From Isoalcanivorax indicus (GTDB taxonomy: Bacteria; Pseudomonadota; Gammaproteobacteria; Pseudomonadales; Alcanivoracaceae), in NCBI RefSeq assembly GCF_003259185.1, contig NZ_QGMP01000001.1, forward strand, positions 124,001 through 188,000: a DNA stretch of 64,000 nucleotides. The letters are read 5' to 3'. This document shows, in pieces, positions 34,872 through 43,350 of the stretch. Within the stretch, counting starts at the first letter, position 1. Each line of letters begins with the position of its first letter. The translations under genes were made by a program, and so were the position numbers. The notes below the pieces were generated by a model. The model made no database searches, was not told where the DNA came from, and was given only the letters and a program-made list of their open reading frames with translations.

Positions 34872-37472
34872 ATGAGCCATCCACCCGCCAGGGGAGAAAA
34901 GCGCCGCTACTATATCGAGCACGCTGCAGTGCTGCTGGTGATTGCGGCGCTCTGCACCGTATTGCTGCACACCGGCGCCCTGATGTCGCTCAGTCGGCAT
35001 ATCTATGACCGCATGCTGCCGCTGTTGCCCCAGGAAGATATGGGGGATCTGGCCATCGTCGCGATCGACGAACAGAGCCTGCAGCAGGTGGGGCGCTGGC
35101 CCTGGGACCGCAGTGTCCACGCCCGGCTGGTGTCCCAGCTTGAAGTGTACGGCGCCCGTGCCGTGGTGCTGGATCTCATCTTTGCCGAACCCGACCGGGT
35201 CCGGCCCGACTCCGATGCGGCGCTGGTGGATGCCATTGCCAGCCATGGCCGGGTGTTCCTGCCGGTCCATGTCAGCGACAACGGCGGCAACATCATGGAG
35301 GTGATGCCGCACACTCCTTTCGCCCAGGCGGCGGCGGGGATGGGGCATGTCGATGTCGAGCTGGACAGCGACGGGGTCGTGCGTGGCCTGTACATGCGCA
35401 GTGGGCTGGGGCAGCCGTGGTGGCCGCACTTGTCCCTGGTGCTGCTGGAGGCGCTGGAAAGCCGTGCCGTGACCCGTTTCCCGGCCGACAGCGGCCACCG
35501 GGCGGATGATCTGGGCAAGGTGCAGCAGTACTTCCGGCTGGTGCCCTTTTCGCGGGTGCGTGACACGGTGCCGCGTTTCTCGGCGGCCGACGTCCTGGAC
35601 GGCCAGCTGGACCCGACCTTGCTGGAAGGCCGTATCGTCTTCCTGGGAGCGACCGCCCAGGGTCTGGGAGACCTGTTGCCGACGCCGCTGGCGGGCCGTG
35701 CCGGGCTGATGCCCGGCGTCGAGATGAACGCCAGTGTATTTACCGCCTTGCGCCATGATGCGCTGATCCGGCCCATGCCCGCTGGCTGGGTGTGGGGCCT
35801 CACCCTGATCCTGGCCCTGATCGCGCCGATGACGTTGCCCTTCGTGGCGCCGCGCTGGTCCATTCCGCTGGTGCTGGGCGTGCTGGGGGGGATTCTGTCT
35901 TTCAGCTTCGTGCTGTTGCTCTGGTTTGATCTCTGGTTCCCGGCAGGCCCCGCGTTGCTGGGTGCGGTGCTGGCTTATCCGCTCTGGACCTGGCGCCGCC
36001 TGGAATACTCGCTGGGGTATATGCGCGCCGCCTTGCGCCGCCTGTCCGCCCATGACGACCTCAACCGCCGTTTGCTGGCCCCGGCCGCGCTGCCGCGCTT
36101 TGTGCAGTGGATGGAGCAGGTGCTGCCGGTCACGGCCTGGCGGCTGACGCGTCGTCCGGGGGGCGCGGTGGAGCAAGGCGGTGCGCCGGTCTCCCGGCAT
36201 GCCTGGGAGGGTGAGCGGGCGCGTTTTTATGACCTGATGAGTGAGGGCCAGCGCTACGAACTGGCGGTGGTCTGGAACGCGCAGGAGCCAACACCAGCGC
36301 GGGAACAGTGGTTGCGCGCCATGCTGTCCCGGGCGGAAGCCATGCCCGAGGACATGGAGCAGTACTACGATGTGGTGGAAAGCCATATCGAGCGGGTGCG
36401 GGCCCAGGATCTGCGCCAGCAGGCGTTGACCCGGTTCTTCGAGGCCAGTCTGGCGCAATTGCGCGACGGGGTGGTGATCAGCGATGCCTGTGGCTGCCTG
36501 CTGTTCGTCAATGCCCAGGCGTCCGAGTGGCTGGCACTGCCGAGTCGCGAAATGGATGACGTGAGCCTGCTGCAACTGGGCCGTGAGCTCACCCTGCCGG
36601 AGGATGCGCAGGGCTGGCAGGGCCTGCTCGACGAGGCGGTGGCCAGTGGCCGGGCGCAGACCGAGTGTCGCAGTCGACGCGGGCAGGAGCTGTACCTGGA
36701 TATCCTGCGTATTCGCGCCGGGCACCAGCCCGGGGAAGTGCTGATCATGACCCTCAAGGACATCAGCGAGGTCAAGCAGGCCATGCGTGCCCGCTCCGAG
36801 ATGCTGGATTTCCTGTCCCACGATCTGCGCAGCCCGATGATTTCGTTGCTGGCGCTGTCCGAGCGCTACCGGCAGCAGTATGCCGACGATCCCGCCCTGA
36901 GCGATATTCTGGCGCAGACGCACTATTACGCGCGGCGCAGCCTGAACATTGCCGAGCAGTTCCTGCAACTGGCCCGGGCCGAATCCTCGGAAGACATGGA
37001 ACTGACCGCCGTCGACATGCTGCCGGTGGTCGAGAGCGCCACCGAGCAGGTGGTGCATCAGGCCCAGCAGAAGGACATTCGCCTGCGCTTCGATTACCTG
37101 CCCGAGGACGAGGTCTGGGTGTGCGGTAATCATGAATTGCTGGAACGCGCCGTGCTGAACCTGCTGACCAATGCGATCAAGTACAGCGACCCGGGCAATG
37201 CCGTAGACGTGCGGCTGTACTGTGACCAGGGTCAGGTCCGCTGCGAGGTCCGTGATCAGGGCGTGGGGATCGAAGCGGATTTCCTGCCCCGGCTGTTCAA
37301 GCGCTTCAGCCGCGCCAACAATGCCGGGGGCGCCCGTACACACGGCGCCGGGCTGGGCCTGCGCTTCGTCAAGGTGGTGGCCGAGCGTCATGGTGGCGAC
37401 ATCCAGGTGCAGAGCCAGCCCGGGGAGGGCAGCCGGTTCACGCTCTGTTTGCCGCGCACCGAGGTAGAGTGA
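34872..37472 (+). CDS. CHASE2-domain sensor histidine kinase
   Basis: This is an 866-residue membrane kinase. TM1 (about 17-38) is followed by a large extracytoplasmic CHASE2 domain (about 40-300; GRWPWDRSVHARLV, AVVLDLIFAEPD, GRIVFLGATAQGL), then three helices (about 305-373). A PAS-like region (about 520-630), HisKA with His650 in LDFLSHDLRSPM, and HATPase with NLLTNAIKYS, DQGVGI and GAGLGLRFVKVV complete it. CHASE2 ligands are largely unknown. The first 400 residues share the layout of CHASE2-adenylate cyclase receptors. Confidence 0.93.
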   Translation: MSHPPARGEKRRYYIEHAAVLLVIAALCTVLLHTGALMSLSRHIYDRMLPLLPQEDMGDLAIVAIDEQSLQQVGRWPWDRSVHARLVSQLEVYGARAVVLDLIFAEPDRVRPDSDAALVDAIASHGRVFLPVHVSDNGGNIMEVMPHTPFAQAAAGMGHVDVELDSDGVVRGLYMRSGLGQPWWPHLSLVLLEALESRAVTRFPADSGHRADDLGKVQQYFRLVPFSRVRDTVPRFSAADVLDGQLDPTLLEGRIVFLGATAQGLGDLLPTPLAGRAGLMPGVEMNASVFTALRHDALIRPMPAGWVWGLTLILALIAPMTLPFVAPRWSIPLVLGVLGGILSFSFVLLLWFDLWFPAGPALLGAVLAYPLWTWRRLEYSLGYMRAALRRLSAHDDLNRRLLAPAALPRFVQWMEQVLPVTAWRLTRRPGGAVEQGGAPVSRHAWEGERARFYDLMSEGQRYELAVVWNAQEPTPAREQWLRAMLSRAEAMPEDMEQYYDVVESHIERVRAQDLRQQALTRFFEASLAQLRDGVVISDACGCLLFVNAQASEWLALPSREMDDVSLLQLGRELTLPEDAQGWQGLLDEAVASGRAQTECRSRRGQELYLDILRIRAGHQPGEVLIMTLKDISEVKQAMRARSEMLDFLSHDLRSPMISLLALSERYRQQYADDPALSDILAQTHYYARRSLNIAEQFLQLARAESSEDMELTAVDMLPVVESATEQVVHQAQQKDIRLRFDYLPEDEVWVCGNHELLERAVLNLLTNAIKYSDPGNAVDVRLYCDQGQVRCEVRDQGVGIEADFLPRLFKRFSRANNAGGARTHGAGLGLRFVKVVAERHGGDIQVQSQPGEGSRFTLCLPRTEVE

Positions 37473-37487
37473 TCAGGCGATACGCCA

Positions 37488-37515
37488 TTTAACCCGAGCG
37501 TTTGAATGGGTATAA
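37488..37515 (+). promoter_or_regulatory. candidate sigma-70 promoter for cytochrome c5
   Basis: A perfect -10 TATAAT at 37510-37515 has a weak -35 TTTAAC at 37488-37493 (16-base spacer). It is 41 bases upstream of the GTG start. Confidence 0.55.
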
Positions 37516-37556
37516 TCGCGGCCCGCCGCTCCCCAATGCCGAGACGAGGTATCATC

Positions 37557-38024
37557 GTGAACAAGATTGCAGTCATCAGCCTTGCCGTACTGGCCACCCT
37601 GCTGGCCGGGGTGACCCACGGCGCCCGCTCCACCAAGGAAATTTCCCCGCACGGTCTGGGTGAGCGTTCAGTGTTCAGCGAGCGCGCCATTGCCGAGCGT
37701 CTGCGCCCGGTGGGCCGGGTGTGTATCGAAGGCGAGGAATGTGGCCCGGCCGCTGGCGCCACCGAGACGGCATCTGCTGAGCCGCGTTCCGGTGAGCAGG
37801 TCTATGGCGCAGCCTGTGCGGCCTGCCACAACAGCGGCGCAGCGGGCGCCCCGGTGAAGGGCGATGCGTCTGCCTGGGCGCCGCGTATCAGCAAGGGCAT
37901 GGATACCCTGACCCAACACACCATCGATGGTTTTGGCGCCATGCCAGCCATGGGCATGTGCATGGACTGCTCGGAAGAAGAAGTGCGTGCGGCAGTGAAG
38001 TACCTTGTTGATGCCAGCCGTTAA
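37557..38024 (+). CDS. cytochrome c5-like monoheme c-type cytochrome
   Basis: This 155-residue periplasmic electron carrier starts at GTG 37557, chosen because GAGG lies 8 bases upstream and the next residues form a signal peptide (NKIAVISLAVLATLLAGVTHGA). The heme site CAACH lies near residue 96, with the axial Met in GAMPAMGMCMDC. The paired cysteines of the MGMCMDC motif are typical of the c5 family. A spacer of about 70 residues, rich in charged and Glu/Ala residues, precedes the heme domain. The 3' end overlaps a small lipoprotein gene by 14 bases. Confidence 0.88.
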   Translation: MNKIAVISLAVLATLLAGVTHGARSTKEISPHGLGERSVFSERAIAERLRPVGRVCIEGEECGPAAGATETASAEPRSGEQVYGAACAACHNSGAAGAPVKGDASAWAPRISKGMDTLTQHTIDGFGAMPAMGMCMDCSEEEVRAAVKYLVDASR

Positions 38025-38229
38025 CAGGGTATTCCCGCGCCGCCTCGGGCCCGCTCTGGTGCTGGCGGCGGCGTTCGGGCTGGCCGCCTGTGGTGAGCCC
38101 GAGCCACCACAGCCCCAGGTGGAACCGGTGCTGGAAGGCGGTGTCCGTCAGGAGCCGCCACCGCGGGTGGAACCGGCGGACGCGCCGCCACCGCTGGAAG
38201 AGCCCACCGAAGACACGCCCGCCGAATAA
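38011..38229 (+). CDS. small proline/glutamate-rich lipoprotein
   Basis: This 72-residue protein from ATG 38011 has a lipobox (AFGLAAC) then an acidic Pro/Glu repeat region (EPEPPQPQVEP, PPPRVEPADAPPP). No family recognised. Such tails often span the periplasm or act as spacers. It overlaps the cytochrome stop, so expression is probably coupled. A long imperfect hairpin (38231-38269) follows and reaches into the rep 3' end, but no T-run is present. Confidence 0.6.
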   Translation: MPAVNRVFPRRLGPALVLAAAFGLAACGEPEPPQPQVEPVLEGGVRQEPPPRVEPADAPPPLEEPTEDTPAE

Positions 38230-38245
38230 GGGACTGCAGCGCCGC

Positions 38246-40258
38246 TCAGTTCAGCAGCGCCCGCAGTCCGGCGATGCTGGCCTCGGCCACTTCGTCCGCC
38301 CGGCTTTCATCCACCTTGAAGCCTTCGCCGATGAACTCCAGGTCATCCTGGGGCAGTTCTTCGAGAAAGCGGCTTGGTGTGGTGTCCACTTTTTCCCCGA
38401 ACTGCTTGCGGCTCATGGCGTAGCTGAGGGTCAGGTTGCGCTTGGCCCGGGTGATGCCCACGTACATCAGGCGCCGTTCCTCGACGATGGTGTCTTCCTC
38501 GATGCTGGTGCGATGCGGCAACAGCTCTTCCTCGACGCCCATCACGTAGACGTGCGGGTATTCCAGCCCCTTGGCGGCGTGCAGCGTCATCAGCTGCACC
38601 TTGTCGCTGTCGTCTTCCTCGTCCTGCTGTTCCAGCATGTCGATCAGCACCAGCTTCGCGATCACCGTTTCCAGATCGGTGGGCTCGTCGTCGTCTTTCT
38701 CCAGCATGCGCTGGATGCTGGCCACCAGGCTCCAGACGTTCTCGACGCGTTTTTCGGCCACCCGCGGGCTGGCGCTCTGCTGGTGCAACCAGCCTTCGTA
38801 GTCCATGTCGGTGATCAGTTCACGCACCGCCTGCACGCTGTTGTCGCGGAAGCAGAACTCGCGCTTGCGATCCAGCCATTGCTTGAATTCGCGTAGCCGC
38901 TCGGCGGCCTTCGGCGCCATCAACTCGCCTACGCCCAGGTCATCGCAGACATGGTAGAGCCCCTGATGGCGCTGCGCCGCCCAGCCGGCCAGTTTTTCCA
39001 GCGTGGCCGGGCCGATTTCCCGGCGCGGGGTATTGATGATGCGCAGGAAGGCGTTGTCGTCGTCAGGATTCACCAGCAGGCGCAGGTAGCACATCAGGTC
39101 CTTGATTTCCGAGCGTGCAAAGAAGCTCTTGCCGCCGGACACCTTGTAGGGAATCTGCAGTGATTGCAGCTTGGTCTCGATCAGTCGCGACTGGAAGTTG
39201 CCACGATAGAGAATGGCGAAGTCCTTCCACTTCAGGCCGCGCTGCAGCCGCTGATGAAACAGGTCCGATGCGATCCAGTCGGTCTCGGCGTCTTCGTCGC
39301 GCATGGCCACCACGCGAATCGGATCACCGTAGCCGTAGTCCGACCACAGGGTTTTCTCGAACACATGGGGGTTGTTGCTGATGACCGCATTGGCGGCCTT
39401 CAGGATGCGGCCGGTGGAGCGGTAGTTCTGCTCCAGCTTGACCACTTCCAGATTGGGCCAGTCGGTCTGCAATTGCGCCAGGTTTTCCGGTTTCGCGCCG
39501 CGCCAGGCGTAGATGGACTGGTCGTCATCGCCCACCACCGTGAAGCGGCCCTCCGGCTCCACCAACATGCGCACCAGTTCGTACTGGGCGCCGTTGGTGT
39601 CCTGGTACTCATCCACCAGCATGTAACGGATGCGGTTGCGCCACTTTTCCAGGATGCGCGGCTGCTCGCGGAACAGCACCACCGGCAGCATGATCAGATC
39701 GTCGAAATCCACCGCGTTGCAGGCGCGCAGCATGCGGTTGTATTCGCCATAGGCAATGGCCGCCCGCAGCATGTCATCATCTTCCGCCCGACTGACCGCG
39801 TCCTCCGGCATGACCAGATCGTTCTTCCAGCTGGAGATGCGCGCATGGATGGCCTCCGCCGCCTGAAGGTCACGCTCGCTGTCGCCCCGGTGCAGCAGCT
39901 CCTTGAGCAGCTCACGGCTGTCGGTCTGGTCGAGAATGGAAAAGCCCCGGCGCAGGCCGCTGGCGGCCTGTTCCTGCTTGATGATGCGCAGGCCCAGGTT
40001 ATGGAAGGTCGAAACGATGAGTCCACGGGTCTCGGCCCGCGACACCAGCGCCGCCACCCGCTCCTTCATCTCCCGCGCGGCCTTGTTGGTAAAGGTCACG
40101 GCGGCGATATGCCGGGCACCGATCTGGTGATGCCGGATCAGCCAGGCAATTTTCTGGGTGATCACGCTGGTCTTCCCCGACCCGGCGCCGGCCAGCACCA
40201 GCAACGGGCCCTGGGTGTGGGCCACCGCTTCACGTTGTCGGGGGTTCAGGTTATCCAA
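38246..40258 (-). CDS. rep: ATP-dependent DNA helicase Rep
   Basis: This is a 670-residue superfamily 1A helicase (UvrD/Rep type) that moves 3' to 5' and helps replication restart. Walker A is VLAGAGSGKT at 21-30. Other motifs include AVTFTNKAAREM, VDEYQDTN, VVGDDDQSIYAWRGA, QNYRSTGRIL, and LMTLHAAKGLEYPHV with GITRAK near the end. I chose the TTG at 40258 because GGAG lies 6 bases before it and the sequence MDNLNPRQREAV matches Rep N-termini; the longer frame upstream is out of character. Its length is close to E. coli Rep. Confidence 0.94.
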   Translation of the reverse strand: MDNLNPRQREAVAHTQGPLLVLAGAGSGKTSVITQKIAWLIRHHQIGARHIAAVTFTNKAAREMKERVAALVSRAETRGLIVSTFHNLGLRIIKQEQAASGLRRGFSILDQTDSRELLKELLHRGDSERDLQAAEAIHARISSWKNDLVMPEDAVSRAEDDDMLRAAIAYGEYNRMLRACNAVDFDDLIMLPVVLFREQPRILEKWRNRIRYMLVDEYQDTNGAQYELVRMLVEPEGRFTVVGDDDQSIYAWRGAKPENLAQLQTDWPNLEVVKLEQNYRSTGRILKAANAVISNNPHVFEKTLWSDYGYGDPIRVVAMRDEDAETDWIASDLFHQRLQRGLKWKDFAILYRGNFQSRLIETKLQSLQIPYKVSGGKSFFARSEIKDLMCYLRLLVNPDDDNAFLRIINTPRREIGPATLEKLAGWAAQRHQGLYHVCDDLGVGELMAPKAAERLREFKQWLDRKREFCFRDNSVQAVRELITDMDYEGWLHQQSASPRVAEKRVENVWSLVASIQRMLEKDDDEPTDLETVIAKLVLIDMLEQQDEEDDSDKVQLMTLHAAKGLEYPHVYVMGVEEELLPHRTSIEEDTIVEERRLMYVGITRAKRNLTLSYAMSRKQFGEKVDTTPSRFLEELPQDDLEFIGEGFKVDESRADEVAEASIAGLRALLN

Positions 40259-40290
40259 GGCGCTCTCCGAAGGAAGGCGCCCATGATACG

Positions 40291-42417
40291 TCAGGAGGAA
40301 TGTACCTGCACCGGAATCCCGGTCATGAAGGCCTGGTTGCTGAGCCGCTCGTAGCTGCCGGGGCCGCTGGGCAGCAGCACGTTGACGTTGGTGCCCGGGT
40401 GCTGCGTGGCCAGGCGCAGGCCGGGGGTGCGCTGGTTGCCCCAGCCATGGACCATGGCGACCACGCCGGGCAGCAGGCTGTCGTCGGCGTGGACCTGTGC
40501 CTGCAAGGCGCCCGCGTCGCTGCGTACGGTGACGGAGGCGCCAGCACTGAGGCCGAGGGCCTCCATATCGGCGGGTGACATATGCAGCGGATTGTCCTGC
40601 TGATCGGGGCGCTTGAGTTGCGGCACGTTCTGGTACCAGCTGTTGTGCATGTAGTGGGTGCGCAGGTTGATCAACCGGAAGGGCGCTGCCTGCGGGTCTT
40701 GCAGTGCAGCGAAGTGAGCGCGCACCGCGCCCATGGCCTCGTGGAATAGCGGGGGGCAGCAATCGACGCGCTTGTCCTCCGTCTGGATCCAGTCCTCGTA
40801 AAAACGACCGGCTTCTGGCGCTGACAGCACCACGGTATGCCCGGGTGCTTCGCGCACCGCCTCGACGGACAAGCCGCTGCGGGACAGCATGCGGTCCAGA
40901 CGCTGGAACAGCGGCGGCTCGCCGCCCTGGTCAAACAGCGACGGCAGGCCCATGGCCTGTAGCAGCCGATGCAGTATCCACCATTCTTCGCGTCGCTCGG
41001 CGGCGGGCGGCACCACGGCGTCGGTGTATTGCACAAACGGCTGGGCCTGCATGCCCAGGCCGCAGATATTCAGGTCGCGGCGCTCCAGCATGTCGGCGCA
41101 GGGCAGCAGGTAATCGGCCAGCTCACCGGTGGCGTTGCGGAACAGGTCCAGCACCACCACCAGCTCCAGTTTTTCAAAGGCCTGACGCAGACGCTCTTCG
41201 CCGGCCATGGACAGGAGGGGATTGCCGGCAAACACGATCAGGGCGCGAATCGGCGCGTCTTCCTGCTCGATCATGTCGGGCAGCAGGTTGCCGGGCAGGA
41301 TGCCACGCACACGACGCAGCGGACCGTAGTGCTCCGGCAGGTCCGGGTCCTGGAAGCTGATCTGTTCCGGCGCGATGCGACCCGCCTTGGCGGCGGGGTA
41401 AAAGCCGGGGGAATAGAGGTTGCCGCCACGCCGGTCAAGATTGCCGGTGACGAACGCCAGCATCTGCAACAGCCAGTAGCACAGGGTGCCGTGGCGGCCC
41501 ATGTTGACGCCGGTGGACATATGCACGCAGGCGCGCTCGGCGCGGCCGAATTCCAGGGCAATGCGGCGGATGTCGTCGGCAGGAATGCCGGTCACCGGCG
41601 CGACCATGTCGGCGTCCCAGGGCGCGATAAAGGCGCGCAGGCCGTCGATATGTTTGCCGTGTTCGCTGATCGCCTGCGTGTCGAACAGATCGGCCTTGTC
41701 CAGTTCATGCAGCAGTGCCGCCATGAGATACAGGTCGGTGTCCGGCTTCACCGGCAGCCAGTCGCCGGTGGAGGGCGTGATGGCTTCGATGCGGCGCGGG
41801 TTCACGAACCAGATCTGCGCGCCGCGTTTTACCGCCGCGCGGAATTTCGCCATCGGATCGGCGATGGAGACAAAACTCATGTGCGAGACTTTGGGATTCT
41901 CACCGAAGATCAGGGCGTAGTCGGTGTGTTCCAGATCCGGCACCGGATGCAGCGTGCTGGTGCCGAATACCGCTTCCGCGCCGGCAAACTTGTTCGAGCA
42001 ATCCTGCGTGGCCGAACTGAACAGCCGCTGACAGCGCAACTGACGGAGAAACGCCTCCATGGCTTCCGTGCCGAGGGCATTGAAGGCCATGGGGTTGCCG
42101 ATATAGGCGGCCACCGCGGTGTTGCCGTGGGTCTCGCGGATCATTTGCAGGCGTGTGGCGATATCGCTGAAAGCCTCGTCCCAGTGCACGGTCTCGAAGG
42201 CCGCGCCGGGCGCCCGGCCCGGTGCGGTGCGGCGCAGGGGGGCGTCCAGCCGGTCGGGGTCGTTGTGGATGGCGGTGTAGTAGAGGCCCTTGTGGCAGGC
42301 AAAGCCCGCCGTGACCGGATGCTCCCGATCGGGTTTCAGGCGGCTGACGTGGCCGTCTTTCACCTCGGCCGTCAGCGCGCAGGAGGGTTCACAGACGCGG
42401 CAGAAGGTTCTGGTCAT
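40291..42417 (-). CDS. molybdopterin-dependent oxidoreductase (formate dehydrogenase/nitrate reductase-like)
   Basis: This is a 708-residue member of the DMSO reductase superfamily. An N-terminal [4Fe-4S] site is formed by CRVCEPSC and later GFACHKG. The probable molybdenum ligand is Cys in ATQDCSNKFAG (no selenocysteine). Molybdopterin-binding segments include FGENPKVSHM, WFVNPRR and GVNMGRHGTLCYW, and a C-terminal moco-binding domain is at about 590-700. No twin-arginine signal is seen, so it is probably cytoplasmic. AAGGAG lies 8 bases before ATG 42417. No partner electron-transfer subunit is adjacent; the TetR gene is divergent. Confidence 0.87.
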   Translation of the reverse strand: MTRTFCRVCEPSCALTAEVKDGHVSRLKPDREHPVTAGFACHKGLYYTAIHNDPDRLDAPLRRTAPGRAPGAAFETVHWDEAFSDIATRLQMIRETHGNTAVAAYIGNPMAFNALGTEAMEAFLRQLRCQRLFSSATQDCSNKFAGAEAVFGTSTLHPVPDLEHTDYALIFGENPKVSHMSFVSIADPMAKFRAAVKRGAQIWFVNPRRIEAITPSTGDWLPVKPDTDLYLMAALLHELDKADLFDTQAISEHGKHIDGLRAFIAPWDADMVAPVTGIPADDIRRIALEFGRAERACVHMSTGVNMGRHGTLCYWLLQMLAFVTGNLDRRGGNLYSPGFYPAAKAGRIAPEQISFQDPDLPEHYGPLRRVRGILPGNLLPDMIEQEDAPIRALIVFAGNPLLSMAGEERLRQAFEKLELVVVLDLFRNATGELADYLLPCADMLERRDLNICGLGMQAQPFVQYTDAVVPPAAERREEWWILHRLLQAMGLPSLFDQGGEPPLFQRLDRMLSRSGLSVEAVREAPGHTVVLSAPEAGRFYEDWIQTEDKRVDCCPPLFHEAMGAVRAHFAALQDPQAAPFRLINLRTHYMHNSWYQNVPQLKRPDQQDNPLHMSPADMEALGLSAGASVTVRSDAGALQAQVHADDSLLPGVVAMVHGWGNQRTPGLRLATQHPGTNVNVLLPSGPGSYERLSNQAFMTGIPVQVHSS

Positions 42418-42584
42418 CGGGGTACTCCTTTGGGTCCTCGCCGACGGGCAGGTACTGGCATGATGCCGCAGCCGCAGCGCGAACCCGATACACAAAAGAC
42501 CGATTGTTGTATGGTGCGCTGGCCCGGCCTGCCGGGTATGCTTTTTCCAGAAGACGTCTCAGCAAAGTGGAAACCGGATTGCGC

Positions 42585-43214
42585 ATGGCTCGCCAACAGG
42601 AAGCACAGACGGCCTTTACCTTGGGTGGCGACGTGGCCCCGCAGGATGCTCGCCAGGCGCGCATTCTCGATGCGGCGCTCGCCTCGTTTGTGGAGTTCGG
42701 CCTGCGTCGCACCACCATGGAAGATGTGGCCCAGCGAGCCGGCATGGGGCGCGCCACGGTTTACCGCCGTTTCGGCGACAAGGATCAGTTGGTGCAGGCC
42801 GTGATCCTGCGCGAATGCCAGCAGCAGCTTGCCCTGATCGAAGCCCGGCTGACCGGCATGACCTCGCCGCTCGACGCCTGGCTGGAAGCGTTCGTGCTGG
42901 CCGTGACCGGCGCCCACCGGCACCCCTTGCTGGCGCGGCTACTGGCCACTGAGCCTGAGCATATCCTGCCTTATCTCACCGTGCGCCTGCCCCAGGTGGT
43001 GACCTTCAGCCGACTGTATCTGGCCATGCAGATCAGCAAGGCACAGAAGGCGGGCGCCCTCAGTGACCGCCCGGCGGAGGAGATCGCCGAGCTGCTGCTG
43101 CGCCTGGTGCAATCGCTGGTGCTCAGCCCGGACGGGGTGATTTCCCCGGCGGACGAGGCCAGTGTGCGACGCTTTGCCGAGACCTTTCTGCGCCCCCTGC
43201 TGAGCCCCCCTTGA
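42585..43214 (+). CDS. TetR/AcrR-family transcriptional regulator
   Basis: This 209-residue repressor has an N-terminal HTH of TetR type (about 25-70) with MEDVAQRAGMGRATVYRRFG and a helical C-terminal ligand domain. The ATG 42585 gives a typical length; longer upstream reading is not conserved in appearance. It sits between the molybdoenzyme (divergent, 167-base gap) and the MpaB operon (134 bases downstream past a terminator). An imperfect inverted repeat before that operon could be its operator. Confidence 0.9.
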   Translation: MARQQEAQTAFTLGGDVAPQDARQARILDAALASFVEFGLRRTTMEDVAQRAGMGRATVYRRFGDKDQLVQAVILRECQQQLALIEARLTGMTSPLDAWLEAFVLAVTGAHRHPLLARLLATEPEHILPYLTVRLPQVVTFSRLYLAMQISKAQKAGALSDRPAEEIAELLLRLVQSLVLSPDGVISPADEASVRRFAETFLRPLLSPP

Positions 43215-43232
43215 TCGTATATTGACCGGACT

Positions 43233-43254
43233 CGCCAGCACGCTGGCGTTTTTT
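43233..43254 (+). terminator. rho-independent terminator of the TetR gene
   Basis: CGCCAG-CACG-CTGGCG forms a 6-pair stem with a 4-base loop, followed by six T. It begins 19 bases past the regulator stop. Confidence 0.85.
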
Positions 43255-43297
43255 GCCGTAAACACGCTTCGGAAACCTGTATCAGGCGCTTGCGCAT

Positions 43298-43339
43298 CGA
43301 GACAGTGAGACATATTTTGATATTTATCTCATTCTCTCG
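43298..43339. promoter_or_regulatory. imperfect inverted repeat before the MpaB operon, possible TetR operator
   Basis: CGAGACAGTGAGA (43298-43310) and TCTCATTCTCTCG (43327-43339) match as an inverted repeat at 10 or 11 of 13 positions. The AT-rich centre (CATATTTTGATATTTA) could hold the -10. It sits between the terminator and the first gene, and the right arm leads directly into the GGAG SD. Confidence 0.4.
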
Positions 43340-43350
43340 GAGTCGTGATG

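Noticed and set aside
34659-37391. 910-codon open frame on the minus strand opposite the CHASE2 kinase
   Set aside because: It lies wholly antisense to a gene with clear domains; its product is rich in His, Gln, Pro and Arg with no fold signal, as expected from GC-rich shadow frames.
38231-38269. Long hairpin after the Pro/Glu-rich lipoprotein as a terminator
   Set aside because: Imperfect stem with no T-run, and half of it is coding sequence of rep.
41980-42010. Possible selenocysteine in the molybdoenzyme
   Set aside because: The likely Mo ligand is an ordinary Cys codon and the frame has no internal TGA.
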